Shown piece after piece: positions 7,301 through 14,984 of a stretch of DNA of 64,000 nucleotides. Location of the stretch: assembly GCA_036924085.1 (NCBI GenBank), contig JAVGWX010000011.1, positions 36,024,210 through 36,088,209 on the forward strand. Direction: 5' to 3'. Position numbers and translations under genes: made by a program. The notes below the pieces were generated by a model. The model was not told the origin of the DNA and ran no database searches. It saw only the letters and a program-made list of their open reading frames with translations. Every line of letters begins with the position of its first letter. The first letter of the stretch is position 1. The stretch is from Ariolimax columbianus (lineage: Eukaryota; Mollusca; Gastropoda; Stylommatophora; Arionidae).

Positions 7301-10162
7301 GAGACTGGTGTTGAAGTCTTCTGATCATGTCACACAACTGTCCTCTGTTAGTCAGTCCTGACACTGGCGCTGAGAAGTCTTCTGATCATGTCACACCACT
7401 GTCCTCTGTTAGTCAGTCCTGACACTGTCACACCACTGTACTCTGTTCTGCGATAGCAACACATCTCAATAGCTTCTTATGTTTTTTCATCCTTTTTGTT
7501 TATAGTCCACGTTTAGAGCCAAACAATGAGACGGAACAGATAAGTGTAGTGATTATTCTTTTCCGAGGTCAATATTGATATTTGTTGTTAGAAAATTTTG
7601 TTTTTCCCAGAATGTATTTTTTTGCTAATGGGATCCCAGTTCTAATTTTAACCGCATAGCCTGTAACAATTTGTCCTAAATATCAAAACCTCTGTACTTG
7701 TTCTATGCTCTGTTCCTCTATGCTGATATTTAATCTTTGGGTATGTTCGGCTATTACCATTGCTTTTTTTTCTAGCATTTATCCTCATACCAAATGCCTT
7801 GGCAGTGCTGTTGATCCTGGTGAGTAGTTTTTGTAATGATTTCTCTGTTCCTGCTATGATGGCTTGATCATCTGCAAATTTGATGGCACTTATTTGTTCT
7901 CCACTTTACAGAAGAGGTCTGCAAAAGATTGCAAAGGCTAGTTCTGGGTTTGGAAGGATGCAAGCAAACGTTTGCAACCTACAAGGCATCAGTGTCATTA
8001 CTAAGAAAAAATCATGTAATGCAGTAATGTTGACCGCTCTGCTGCATTCTTGCAAAACATGGACAGTGTATAGCAAACAGCTAACTCATTTTCACATGAG
8101 CCGTCTAATTTTATATCATGTCTTGTTTGTGACTTGCTAGTTGTTTTCATTCGTTCTTCATCTCTGACAAACGCCATGTGTTTGTAATTTTGTTTTTGTT
8201 CTGGTGTGTTTACTTAGCGTGTTTTTATCAATAAGTAAAGAGTTTCTGAAAGACAAGCACTGTTAATATGCAGTTTTACTTGAGAATGATATGTCTTTTT
8301 TAAGTACTAAGCAAAATGAAAACAGGAAAAAAGCCAATTACAATATTAATAAAAATTGGAAATGCCATTTCAAAGCAGACAAATTATACTAGGTCTCTAC
8401 TTTTTTTTTTGGTGGGTGTCCGAGAAGGAAGTCAGTTCAAGCGGTGTTTCATAGGCAGAACTCAAGAAGACGGCACAGAATAGATGGAGAACATCTCTGT
8501 TGCTATCCATGTTCTAAGGGAAATCAGAGGTATAAATGATTATCCTTTTATTGTAATTAGCTAATGTTCGTCCATCACGTGTGATGAGGATACCCATTTA
8601 CAACTGGGTAGACTAGAAGTGTATTGAGATGGACTGAATCCAGCACCTTTGCTATGATAAGGAAGTACTCGGTCCTGTAACCACTTTGTGACTAAGATTA
8701 TCCATAAATTAAAAATAAAGCAAATCATAGCTGGCACATGGTGTCAAGAAAATAAAACCAAAAGCATGTCTTGCACAAATTAGGGACAAAGTGAATCAAA
8801 TCGGAGTTAGACAGTTATTATGTGTTATTTTATGCAATGATTTTTACATGGTTAGGTTGCCAACCCTATGCACTACCTTCTATAGTCAGCTCTTACAACA
8901 TGGAAGGAAATAGTGGTGCTATTTTGTTTGCCCCAGGAAGCACTCGAGAGTGTTAAGATATTATGGCCATATCAAAGACATAACACTAGACGGCAAACTG
9001 GTCTGACGAAGATGACACTAGCCCCTCTCCTCCAGGTTGCCATTTTCTTGTCAAGATGGGGAGGAGAGGCTCGCATGTACATGCCCCAGTGAGCTATGCC
9101 AGTGAGAATGTATATTCCTGGTAGGGTCGCCCAAGCCGGACTAGTCACCCAGAGGGGTCAGAATAAGAATGGTAGCAGCTGAGCAGGTGGTGCTCAAGAG
9201 TCCAGAAAGACAGACCACCTAGGAAAGGAAAACTCAACAAAAAGTCAGAGCAGATGGAGCTCAAGAACCCAGGGAAGGACATTTAATGGCAGTATCCCCT
9301 AACAGAAAAGACAACCTGCTGCCAAAGGCTTGAAAAGACAAACCCGAAGCAGAAAGCAGACACTTGGCTAGAGAGCGCATAACAAGGTGCAAAGTATCTG
9401 ATGACATCATGCAGAGTGGGACAAAGGATTCCAGATTTGTTGGATTGTTGCTCTGCCTATAAAAAAAGAAGAGCAAAATTATTGAAGAATCCATGCCCAA
9501 TCTAAATGAGCAATGATCACAGAAGAAGATGAGGTTATTAGTGGGAGGATTGCATCAAAATATGAACAAGGAAATGGATTTCAGGTTTCACTATCAGGAC
9601 AAGACATAAGAAGTCTTTGAGAACCCATTGCAGCTTGCAGTAGGATTAATCATTAATTTAATGCGTAGATGGCAATTGAACAGTGAAATACAAATCCTAG
9701 ATAAAATTCAATAATTTGTCAACCTGATCCGAACTTGGACTTGTACAGCTCCCCATTGGTATGCTTGCATCTCACAGGCAGGATCTCACTGTGGACAGAA
9801 TCGTCCCACTGATAGCGAAATCCCTTTTCCTTGCTGTGAGGAGTAGCTGGTGTAGGAGGTGGTAGCAGAGCCGTAGGAGACTTCAATCCTCCAGCCTCTG
9901 CCAACTGGTCTAATGTTTGATCATGAATAACGATGTGGGTTGTTTTGATACCCCCTGCAGTAGCTTCTTGAAACTGTTGAGCACTGATAAGTCCCTGAGA
10001 GGTAGCCACGAAGACATGGTCAGCTGATAGAGATGTTGCTGCAGGAGAGGAGGCAGTGACTACGGCCGCCTCTTGCGCTGTTTCCGAACCATGATGATTC
10101 TCGTCAACGAAGGCCGAATCGTCACCATTCGGCAGATCTCCGGCGATATCGACTTCAGACAT
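1228..10162 (-). CDS. DEAF1: DEAF1 orthologue, coding exons 1-4 (gene runs off the left edge)
   Basis: Nuclear transcription factor of the SAND/MYND family that binds TTCG-type DNA elements. I joined four exons by hand: 10162-9724, 5346-5138, 4521-4356, 1380-1228. They give 322 codons plus one base. The joined product has an acidic/Ala-rich N-terminus, a complete SAND domain (about residues 127-210) with the KDWK DNA-contact motif at 176-179, a Cys-rich segment CTCASCCDD (205-213) and a basic stretch YKRRKK (226-231), all in the order known for DEAF1. All junctions use GT-AG and keep the frame. The nuclear-export region and C-terminal MYND zinc finger expected for DEAF1 are missing because the gene continues past base 1. 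Introns are 4377, 616 and 2975 bp and carry many antisense and sense transposon relics. Identity as DEAF1 is firm; the exact 5' UTR and transcription start are not determined. Confidence 0.93.
1381..1516 (-). repeat. 34-bp tandem repeat, 4 copies: duplicated DEAF1 3' splice site
   Basis: Four nearly identical 34-bp units abut DEAF1 exon 4. On the coding strand each unit ends in TGTCAG (the most distal in TGTTAG) and carries TTTAACTGAT, a plausible branch-point sequence, in a T/A-rich context. The authentic AG is at 1382-1381. The copied AGs are at 1416-1415, 1450-1449 and 1484-1483. Only single-base changes (A/G, C/T) separate units, so the expansion is recent. Confidence 0.9.
1600..2673 (+). 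CDS. Partial reverse transcriptase of RTE-like LINE (open, 5' truncated)
   Basis: 358 open codons from TGG at 1600 to the TAA at 2671; there is no native start because the 5' part was never copied. It contains the RT fingers/palm block [20 protein letters not shown], the catalytic [10 protein letters not shown] motif (about residue 95 of the fragment), the FKYLGVVID block, [10 protein letters not shown], and a C-terminal segment [19 protein letters not shown] followed by [16 protein letters not shown]. These are typical of endonuclease/reverse transcriptase LINEs of the RTE-like group. The endonuclease and N-terminal RT blocks are absent, so it cannot mobilise itself. The clade name is motif-based. 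Confidence 0.85.
   Translation, partial: WDKLWECLTRKNIPGPLISAIQSFYNTCRNYVQTSNQKSGEFKTSSGVRQGDILSPYLFILLMDEFIKACKERTKKYEVRYWKMRPSYISELAFADDMALITKSEAHLQINLQVWEEELKNRGMHMSNSKTKTMVIARDEKRHQIAVGTRALEQVSNFKYLGVVIDSRGEMKEELTARRAAAGRLFHATNRGFLGKREISRKTKMDVYHSTYVPVLTYACESWAMTTVQERQLQTSEMRYLRKAVQVTKRDKIRNQTIHSNLEVQLLQTRVEQFQLQWFGHVCRMEEDRIPKRSWEVKSQGRKPPGRPKVRWEDNIRQSLSDRGLDWKEVRKNTANRAVWRSLWQTSTPYGRRGATK
1600..2679 (+). mobile_element. RTE-like LINE, 5'-truncated, recent insertion in DEAF1 intron 3
   Basis: The element begins abruptly in the RT domain immediately after the left target-site copy and ends with a short (TAAG)n tail just before the right copy. It lies antisense to DEAF1. 5' truncation, a simple-repeat 3' tail and a perfect duplication are typical of LINE integration. 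The whole coding part remains open, so the insertion is young compared with the stop-riddled relics around it. Confidence 0.88.
2800..3440 (-). pseudogene. I-like LINE RNase H and C-terminal relic
   Basis: On the minus strand I read [20 protein letters not shown], the RNase H block with the last catalytic Asp. A frame change follows, then [19 protein letters not shown] and [13 protein letters not shown] further down. This arrangement matches the RNase H and C-terminus of I-superfamily LINEs. Several stops and frameshifts. It lies within DEAF1 intron 3 on the same strand as the gene. Confidence 0.72.
3424..3660 (-). mobile_element. tRNA-derived SINE (family A), partial
   Basis: The plus strand starts with a run of T (the A tail of the minus-strand SINE) and GCGTTCGCCTTATTTCTCTA. 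It continues to a B-box complement (GGATCGAACC, about 3607-3616). It is clearly related to the copies at 6774-7024 and 38745-38995. The A-box end is diverged or truncated here. Confidence 0.8.
3931..4350 (-). repeat. 45-bp tandem repeat, 9 copies: duplicated DEAF1 5' splice site
   Basis: Nine units follow exon 3 in transcript direction. Each contains GATCAGAGTAAGC (once GATCATAGTAAGC), nearly identical to the exon 3 boundary GACCAGA|GTAAGC. Decoy GT dinucleotides start at 4311, 4266, 4221, 4176, 4131, 4086, 4041, 3996 and 3951; the authentic one is at 4355. The first interval is 44 bp and the rest 45 bp. The array can be read as protein (15-residue repeats), but that is a by-product of a period divisible by three. 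Confidence 0.92.
4356..4521 (-). CDS. DEAF1: DEAF1 coding exon 3 (basic YKRRKK segment)
   Basis: Reads [18 protein letters not shown] and continues through [18 protein letters not shown] to KIEVDQ. The first part matches the [10 protein letters not shown] block that follows the SAND domain in DEAF1 and looks like a nuclear localisation signal. The acceptor TTTTCAG| precedes 4521; the donor is CCAGA|GTAAGC with the intron starting at 4355. Length 166 nt, ending in phase 1. Nine near-copies of the last exon bases plus this donor lie immediately downstream in the intron (3931-4350). Reading through the authentic donor meets a TGA at 4338-4336 after six codons. Confidence 0.93.
4608..4930 (+). 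mobile_element. SINE-like element, family B, in DEAF1 intron 2
   Basis: Begins TGGTATCAAGATGCTG and contains ACTGCTAGGGTCAGGGCCAG and GACCGAAAGGTGCAAATATC. It is collinear with the complete copy at 22976-23333 but ends before the GAA tail. It lies antisense to DEAF1 between exons 2 and 3. Other copies: 36126, 38490, 41878, 51540, 54300. Confidence 0.78.
5138..5346 (-). CDS. DEAF1: DEAF1 coding exon 2 (core of SAND domain)
   Basis: Translates to [10 protein letters not shown], then [39 protein letters not shown] and [12 protein letters not shown]. This is the DNA-binding half of the SAND domain with the invariant KDWK and the cysteine cluster that follows it in DEAF1. The acceptor is CTGAACAG| before 5346; the donor is GTG|GTGAGT after 5138. 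The exon is 209 nt, entering in phase 1 and ending in phase 0. The conservation is strong and uninterrupted, which argues that the gene is functional despite the repeat-laden introns. Confidence 0.95.
5475..5720 (+). pseudogene. RTE-like RT C-terminal relic
   Basis: With one frame change it reads [14 protein letters not shown], then [20 protein letters not shown] and [20 protein letters not shown]. This is the conserved region after the RT palm in RTE-like LINEs (Y..CVL..LLYGSETW...R.L..FH.R). It meets an oppositely oriented fragment tail to tail at about 5720. Confidence 0.72.
5720..5945 (-). pseudogene. RTE-like LINE C-terminal relic
   Basis: Reads [18 protein letters not shown] then [20 protein letters not shown] and [10 protein letters not shown]. 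This is the extreme C-terminal W(E)DNIKEWT...DR..WR module of RTE-like LINE proteins, which often ends a few residues after PQR. It is opposite in orientation to the fragment at 5475-5720. Confidence 0.72.
5960..6430. other. Intron 1 DNA, possible LINE 3' end, unresolved
   Basis: Contains several short frames on both strands and an (ATT)n run at about 6280-6293 that resembles the simple 3' tail of an RTE-type element. No diagnostic motif was found. Part of DEAF1 intron 1. Confidence 0.3.
6774..7024 (+). mobile_element. tRNA-derived SINE (family A), nearly complete
   Basis: Starts with a tRNA-like head: GTGGGCTAGTGGTTAAG resembles the A box (TGGNNNAGTGG), and a degenerate B box lies about 45 bp downstream. 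It ends in an A-rich tail. Flanks ACATTCTATG (left) and ACATCCTATG (right) look like a target-site duplication with one mismatch. A clean B box (GGTTCGATTCC) survives in the copy at 38745-38995. Confidence 0.83.
7270..7450 (+). repeat. About 61-bp tandem repeat, 2.5 copies
   Basis: GTCTTCTGATCATGTCACAC and CTGTCCTCTGTTAGTCAGTC recur. The phrase AGTCAATCCAGAGACTGG is related to the unit of the terminal array at 63770-64000. Confidence 0.7.
7470..7920 (-). pseudogene. RTE-like reverse transcriptase relic
   Basis: The minus strand reads [20 protein letters not shown] then [20 protein letters not shown], the RT palm with the (F/Y)ADD catalytic motif and the helix after it, followed by a YLGQIVT block. 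Stops interrupt the downstream part. It abuts an oppositely oriented fragment at about 7920. Confidence 0.75.
7919..8135 (+). pseudogene. RTE-like LINE RT thumb relic
   Basis: Reads [35 protein letters not shown] and [16 protein letters not shown]. This matches the segment (AxxAFGRLxxRVW...TKLxVYxAVVLxTLLYGCETWTVY) that follows the RT palm in RTE-like LINEs, with substitutions. Confidence 0.65.
8136..9723. other. DEAF1 intron 1, no recognised element
   Basis: About 1.6 kb next to exon 1. I see no coding motif, tandem array or SINE head. A GC-richer stretch at 8950-9260 could be an old repeat, but it has no second copy in this window. Confidence 0.5.
9724..10162 (-). CDS. DEAF1: DEAF1 coding exon 1 (N-terminus and start of SAND domain)
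   Basis: Starts at the ATG at 10162 ([10 protein letters not shown]...), the first Met of an open frame with an acidic, Ser/Ala-rich N-terminus. It contains TTHIVIHDQ and LKSPT followed by a proline-rich PPPTPATP linker, a layout I recognise from vertebrate DEAF1. It ends inside the SAND domain at [19 protein letters not shown]. The donor is CAG|GTTGAC (intron G at 9723), a non-consensus +3 to +6 sequence. It is required because the split Gly codon joins exactly to GGRGKC in exon 2, restoring the GSGGRG motif. Length 439 nt, ending in phase 1. Confidence 0.92.
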
Positions 10163-10400
10163 CGCCGGACTAATGGAAGTGTATCTCTCACAAAAATCTC
10201 ACATGTTGACCACTCTGTGGTGTTGTAGGATGCTTGAAATTTAATCTGGATACTTGAATAGTCAATTTTTGGGGGTTACCTGAACAACAATTAGCAATAA
10301 TATCTGCCCATTTGGTCGTTGTCACGGAAAGTACCGTTCTTTCACGAAATATGGCGGAAAATCGACCGGAGGAGAATACTTACTCTCTAACCAAACCTCT
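10163..10400 (-). promoter_or_regulatory. Probable DEAF1 5' UTR and promoter
   Basis: This segment lies directly upstream of the DEAF1 ATG, is less AT-rich than the flanking DNA and has no recognisable repeat. It contains AAATATGGCGG at 10347-10357, close to the YY1 core (AANATGGCGGC). A similar CAAATATGGTGGC sits at 10576-10588. One TTCG half-site (CGAA on plus at 10345-10348) could serve DEAF1 self-binding, but such a short motif is expected by chance. No TATA box is placed convincingly. The transcription start is not visible from sequence alone. Confidence 0.4.
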
Positions 10401-11090
10401 AAATAACATTATACACTTTAATTTAAATATTGCCCAGTAATATGAAAAATTAAATTAAATTAAAATTATATAATTACTTTTTATATATTGTATATAAATT
10501 TAGAAGCATTTAGTAAAGCAAAAATAACATTCTACATAGTAAGAAGAGTAGAGATTACAATTGTTTACAATTTGGCAAATATGGTGGCTGTCCTGGGTTA
10601 CATGCAGAACCTGGAGAACCGAAAGCAGTGATGGAATCGGTAAATGGTGACTGGACAGTCGTTTCTCTACTACATCAGGGTATATAAGTCTTTTTCTTTA
10701 TAGTTTCTACAGTATGAGGTAGTCGAACCTGAGCTAAATATGTCTTTAGTCTTATGACATAACTTATGAATTCATTAATTGTATTAAATTATTCTATAAT
10801 AATAATTATACAATTAGTGAATTACATTAATAACATTTACAGTATAATCATTATAATAATGAGTGTTACAGTATTACTTAACTAACTAGTAATACTAGTA
10901 CTACTAGTGACTAGTTAATATAATTAGGTGGTATACACTGACACAGTACACTGAGTACAACAAAATCAGTGTTAACTGTACCACCACGTACTATATTATT
11001 ATTATACATACACTTCATACAGTATAGTGAGTATGTATAGTATACAACCAGTTTATTTCACTCTACCTAAACTTACATAACTGTGCATTC
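10400..11090. other. AT-rich intergenic DNA upstream of DEAF1
   Basis: Strongly AT-rich with many TAAT/ATTA runs and no supported gene. A 16-codon frame starts at the ATG at 10581, but it has no supporting splice site or similarity. Confidence 0.5.
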
Positions 11091-11340
11091 GATCTATTAT
11101 TGAAGAATGCAGTACTGACTTTGCCTCTACAAATATCCTGTGGCAATGCATTCCAAGCATTCATCACTCTCTAACTAAAAAAATATTTCCTAGTTACTAA
11201 GAAATCCTAGTATTACTATTAGTTTAGTATCTAATCTGGACCATTCTTTAATTAATTTATAGCTATGCCCTCTTGTTCTTATAGACAGCTGTACTTTGAA
11301 AAACTTGTAGTAGGCTTACTAAATTATCCTTTCCATTGAT
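11090..11340 (-). pseudogene. CR1-type LINE 3' end relic
   Basis: The plus strand contains TGTGGCAATGCATTCCAAGC and TATGCCCTCTTGTTCTTATA, the complements of the NAWNALPQ and YKNKRAxL/TRGHS segments of the CR1 tail seen at 21713-21880. Frame broken. Confidence 0.7.
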
Positions 11341-11349
11341 TGATTGGTA

Positions 11350-11522
11350 TCCTCTCAGTCTCGAGAGACAATGGACTTCACGCTATAGAGGGGTCTTAGT
11401 CAGCTGTTGCCCTTGCTTTCGCCGCACACATTTCGAGTCTGCATCTTGGTTTTTCCTGCCTCCAGACTAGTACACAGAGCTTGCCTCCAGCTGGGTCTGT
11501 CTTTGGCAAGTTCCTCCCACTT
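11350..11522 (-). pseudogene. RTE-like LINE relic, 3' portion (interrupted by insertion)
   Basis: The minus strand reads CKWEELAKDRPSWRQALCTS then LEAGKTKMQTRNVCGESKG before a stop. It is the direct continuation of the fragment at 14328-14760: joining across the I-like LINE gives DMNTCKWEELAKDRPSW without a break. The two halves were one element before the insertion. Confidence 0.82.
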
Positions 11523-11532
11523 GCATGTGTTC
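11523..11532. repeat. Target-site duplication, 3' copy
   Basis: GCATGTGTTC (plus strand), repeated at 14318-14327. It brackets the I-like LINE and its GAA tail. Confidence 0.85.
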
Positions 11533-14317
11533 TTCTTCTTCTTCTTCTTCTGCGTACACAGTCAGACAGTAACCATTATTTTCTCGAAAAAAGCGGCGGT
11601 CATCCTGAGACTCTCGCCACTACCATAGAGCTTGTCTTGCAGTTCCACTGGCAATGGCCACATCTGCTCTCTCTGATCCTCGTATGTCGGGCAGTTCTGC
11701 AGCAGATGTTCAGTGGTCATTTTACCAGTACCGCACGGGCATTCGTCGGTACACCCTATCTTCAATTTGTTGAAGAGGTGGTACCTCAGTCTGTTGTGGC
11801 CAGTGCGAAGTCTGAAGACAACGACCTGCTCTCTTCGGTTCAACTGGTAATAGGCATCGTTTTTGGTGTAACCAGTATGTTCGGTTTCCCATTTGGACAT
11901 GTACCTGGCTTTGATAAGCCGTTTTGACTCTTCGTACGTCATACTGGTATCTATTTGTGGTAGCCTTGCACCTTCTTTTGCCAGTCTGTCTGCCTCCTCG
12001 TTGCCTTGGATGTTGCAGTGTGACGGAACCCACTGTACCACTACCCTTTTTGGTGCGGACTGTTGGCACAGTTTGCAGAGTGCTGCTCTTAAGTCATTAA
12101 GCTCAGTGTTTTTCTGGCTTTTTAGCGCTGTGACTACTTCGAGAGCATCTGTCAGCAGGACTATATGGCTCTCATTTTCACTGTGTGTTACCATTTCTTC
12201 CACTGCCGCCCTCAGTGCCTCTGCCTCTGCTCTGAAATTGCTCGTGTACTTACCAGTAGCGAATGACAGTGTTATTTTTCTGCCATTTGGTAGGTTCAGG
12301 AATGCTCCTGCCCCTCCGTTCTGTGTAGTGTTTGTTACAGAACCGTCGGTGTATGCATGGGTCCAGTCCATGCTTGGGTAGCTTTTCGTTATGAAGCTTA
12401 AGGTAGTGTCTCTCCTTTCTTTTTCGGTCTGGCAGTTTTTGTTTGCAATACCTGGTATATTTTCTACCACCTCTGGAAATATATCCTGCCTCCAAGTAGG
12501 TTTTCGTACAGTAGTGATGGGTTTTGGTGTTGTTAGTGCGTTTATGGGATCTTCGTGCATCTTTGCTTTGGCTATTTCTGCAAAGTTTCTCCGCTTTAGT
12601 TTCCCAGTTCCCAAATTGTTTAGCCTCTGGTACATTGGATGGTCCGTCAGTCTTCGGAGTTTCTCTGACTGCAGCTGGGCTCTGCAGTCTCTTCTGTCGG
12701 TCATGGATTGCAGTTTTGTAATCTTTTCAAGTTCTACAATTGGCGTTGACTTCATGCCACCAGTTATGATTCTCATGGCTTGGTTTTGAAGTTTGTTAAC
12801 TTTATCGAAGTTCGCCTTCGCTGCTGTTGTCCATGCCGCGATGCCATACTCGAGAACTGGTCTCACTCTTCCAGTGTACAGTTTCTTTAGTATGCCTTCG
12901 TCTGCTCCCCAGCTTGTGCCAGCAAGTTTCCTCATGATCGCCATTCTTTCTCTGGCTTTCATTCGGTTTCTCTCAATCTGACTTTTCCATGTCATGCGCC
13001 GATCAAATGTGACTCCCAGATAGGTTGGGTTGTCGTTTGGCTGCAGGATTTTGCCATTTAGGCTTAATTTGGTACTTTGGGGTTTTAATGAGAGCGAGAA
13101 TATTGTGCACGTGGTTTTCTCCTCGTTTATTTTGACCAGCCATGAGTTCGCCCACTCTTCCAGCGATGTTAGGGCCGTTTGCATCCGATTTCTTGCTATG
13201 GTGAGATTCTTTTCAGAGGTCCACATAGCCAGATCGTCTGCAAACATTGAGCTATGGACTCTTCTTGGTATATTCTCTGTAATATCGTTTATATATACCA
13301 GGAAGAGTGTGGGTGACAGTACTCCCCCTTGGGGTACTCCCTGCTCGAGTGTCACCTTTTTGCTCATCTGCCCTTGTACTTGGACTCTGGCCGTTCTTTG
13401 TTTGAGGTAGTGGTTGATCCACTTGTACATCTTCCCACAAACATCACTTCTTCTTAGCTTGACTCTAAGTCCATCCTTCCAGACCTTGTCAAATGCCTTT
13501 TCCAGATCCACCCAAACAGCTACTGTGTGTTTCTGTGCCTGGTAGGCATCTTCTATCTCCTGGGCTATGAGGATGACCTGGTCCTCAGTGGATCTGTGCT
13601 GTCTAAAGCCGGCTTGCTGTGGAACTAGTATTCGTTTTTCTTCCAGATGCCACATCAGTCTGGTGTTTATCATCCGTTCCATCAGCTTGCCGACACAGCT
13701 CAGTAGGCTTATGGGCCTGTATCCATTCGGATCTGTTTTGTCCTTTCCTGTTTTTGGTACTGGTACCAGTATTGCATCTTTCCATGCCTGGGGTACAATA
13801 CCCCTTTTCCAGCTTTGGTTCAGGACTGATAGTAGTTTTTCCTTCGCTGTTTGGCCCAGCCCCATCAGCATTTCGTTTGTTATCCCGTCTTTTCCGGGAG
13901 ATTTCCTTCTCTTTAGTGTTCTCATAGCCTCTTCCATTTCGCGCATTGTTAGTTTGGCCATCATGTGCTCTTCAGGAGCCGTATTTATGTTTTCGTGCCC
14001 CTTTAGCTCTTCGCTAATGTCTGTATGCTTATCTGCAGGGACCTCGATGTGGTTTGCTCTGGCATAGTGATCGACAAAGGCGTTTGCGGCTTTCTTACCT
14101 GTGATCAAGTTCTCGCCTTGCTTGATAGTAATTTGTTTATTTGACGGGGTTTCGTCGTTCATGGCTCTGACTAGCTTCCATAGCTTGTTCCCTTCTTTGT
14201 CCAGGTTTAAACTTTCCGTTTTATTTTTCCAACTTTCTCTTGCTGTTTGCTTGAGAGTGTGTTTGTACTTCGCCGCGGCGGCTTTGAGGGCGATGTTTGC
14301 CTCCACGGATTTTTCTC
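11533..14317 (-). mobile_element. I-like LINE (RT plus RNase H), copy 1, 5' truncated, long open frame
   Basis: Minus-strand insertion of about 2.8 kb with a (GAA)n tail at 11531-11551 and a 10-bp duplicated target. It is inserted in an RTE-like relic. The apurinic endonuclease and N-terminal regions are missing. It shares family with the copy at 43953-46669 and fragments at 18880, 29995 and 33620. A fully open frame with a perfect duplication indicates recent movement supplied by a complete source copy elsewhere. Confidence 0.92.
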
Positions 14318-14321
14318 GCAT
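11562..14321 (-). CDS. RT-RNase H polyprotein of I-like LINE (919 codons, 5' truncated)
   Basis: Reverse transcriptase and ribonuclease H of a non-LTR retrotransposon, which copies element RNA at a nicked target. Residues: linker before RT 130-160 (RRKSPGKDGITNEML); RT motif PISLLSCVGKLMERMI 203-218; motif A VDLEKAFDKVW 271-281; QGVPQGGVLSPTLF 327-340; FADD 360-363; thumb YLGVTFD 434-440. RNase H follows with the full D659 (AYTDGS), E699, D725, D778 set and WVPSHCNIQGNEEADRL 764-780. A C-terminal Cys/His cluster (C857, C861, C863, H872, C877) ends the protein. The apparent start Met lies in the target-site duplication (ATGC), so it is host-derived and not the native start. Usual relatives carry an N-terminal endonuclease, missing here. 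All RT and RNase H catalytic residues are intact. Confidence 0.93.
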   Translation of the reverse strand: MREKSVEANIALKAAAAKYKHTLKQTARESWKNKTESLNLDKEGNKLWKLVRAMNDETPSNKQITIKQGENLITGKKAANAFVDHYARANHIEVPADKHTDISEELKGHENINTAPEEHMMAKLTMREMEEAMRTLKRRKSPGKDGITNEMLMGLGQTAKEKLLSVLNQSWKRGIVPQAWKDAILVPVPKTGKDKTDPNGYRPISLLSCVGKLMERMINTRLMWHLEEKRILVPQQAGFRQHRSTEDQVILIAQEIEDAYQAQKHTVAVWVDLEKAFDKVWKDGLRVKLRRSDVCGKMYKWINHYLKQRTARVQVQGQMSKKVTLEQGVPQGGVLSPTLFLVYINDITENIPRRVHSSMFADDLAMWTSEKNLTIARNRMQTALTSLEEWANSWLVKINEEKTTCTIFSLSLKPQSTKLSLNGKILQPNDNPTYLGVTFDRRMTWKSQIERNRMKARERMAIMRKLAGTSWGADEGILKKLYTGRVRPVLEYGIAAWTTAAKANFDKVNKLQNQAMRIITGGMKSTPIVELEKITKLQSMTDRRDCRAQLQSEKLRRLTDHPMYQRLNNLGTGKLKRRNFAEIAKAKMHEDPINALTTPKPITTVRKPTWRQDIFPEVVENIPGIANKNCQTEKERRDTTLSFITKSYPSMDWTHAYTDGSVTNTTQNGGAGAFLNLPNGRKITLSFATGKYTSNFRAEAEALRAAVEEMVTHSENESHIVLLTDALEVVTALKSQKNTELNDLRAALCKLCQQSAPKRVVVQWVPSHCNIQGNEEADRLAKEGARLPQIDTSMTYEESKRLIKARYMSKWETEHTGYTKNDAYYQLNRREQVVVFRLRTGHNRLRYHLFNKLKIGCTDECPCGTGKMTTEHLLQNCPTYEDQREQMWPLPVELQDKLYGSGESLRMTAAFFEKIMVTV

Positions 14322-14327
14322 GTGTTC
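14318..14327. repeat. Target-site duplication, 5' copy
   Basis: GCATGTGTTC, the partner of 11523-11532. It supplies the apparent ATG of the LINE frame. Confidence 0.85.
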
Positions 14328-14760
14328 ATATCCAATACGTTCAGGTCATGGTTGCAAACATCTTTGTAGCGGAGGAAAAAGGTCTACCTTTGTTACACTT
14401 GCCCGTGGTCAGCTCTCCATATAGGATATTTTTAAAAATTTGCCTGTCCTCCATTCTGCACACATGACCAGGCGGCGCTGGCGGAGGATCGTAACGAAAC
14501 TGGAAATCTTTGCATGGTCCAACACATCATTGTTTGCCACTCCATGAAATTTCAAATATGCGCTTCAAGCATCACATTAGAAAAGCATTTCGTCTTCTTT
14601 TGAGTCCACGTTTCACTGACATAGAGCAGAGTACTAAGCACACAGAATCTGTATGCAGCAACTTTTGTGGAGATGATCATCATCTTGTTATTCCACACTC
14701 TTTGTCAGAGCCTGGTAAGTGCTGCTGAGGCCATTCCTAATCTCTTGATGTATGGGTCAT
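14328..14760 (-). pseudogene. RTE-like LINE relic, 5' portion (interrupted by insertion)
   Basis: The minus strand reads RYKDVCNHDLNVLDMNT just before the insertion, the RYKDVCKRDLKALxMxT block of RTE-like C-termini. A related block (RFKDVCKRDMKVLDI) is at 16259-16500. Upstream parts are degenerate. Confidence 0.75.
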
Positions 14761-14984
14761 TTCAGTGTATCGACCAAAATATAAAACTATTCAAATTTGT
14801 TTGGGTTATATTCAATATTTAAACATTATGATATTAAACTTACAGACACCGATTAAAAATCAAAAATACTTTAAAATCAAAAAAATTTTTAGTTTACTGT
14901 TTGTGGTCGCGACCCATAGGTTGGGAATCCGGGCTCTACATTGATATTATTTCATTCTGTCTTTTATTTGTTAAACCTCCATAC

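Noticed and set aside
10581..10631. Short ORF upstream of DEAF1 as first exon of a divergent gene
   Set aside because: Only 16 codons before a stop, no donor in frame, no similarity recognised.
11893..14424. Many plus-strand open frames of 60-166 codons
   Set aside because: Shadows of the open LINE frame on the minus strand; no motif of their own. The same applies to 44519-46480.
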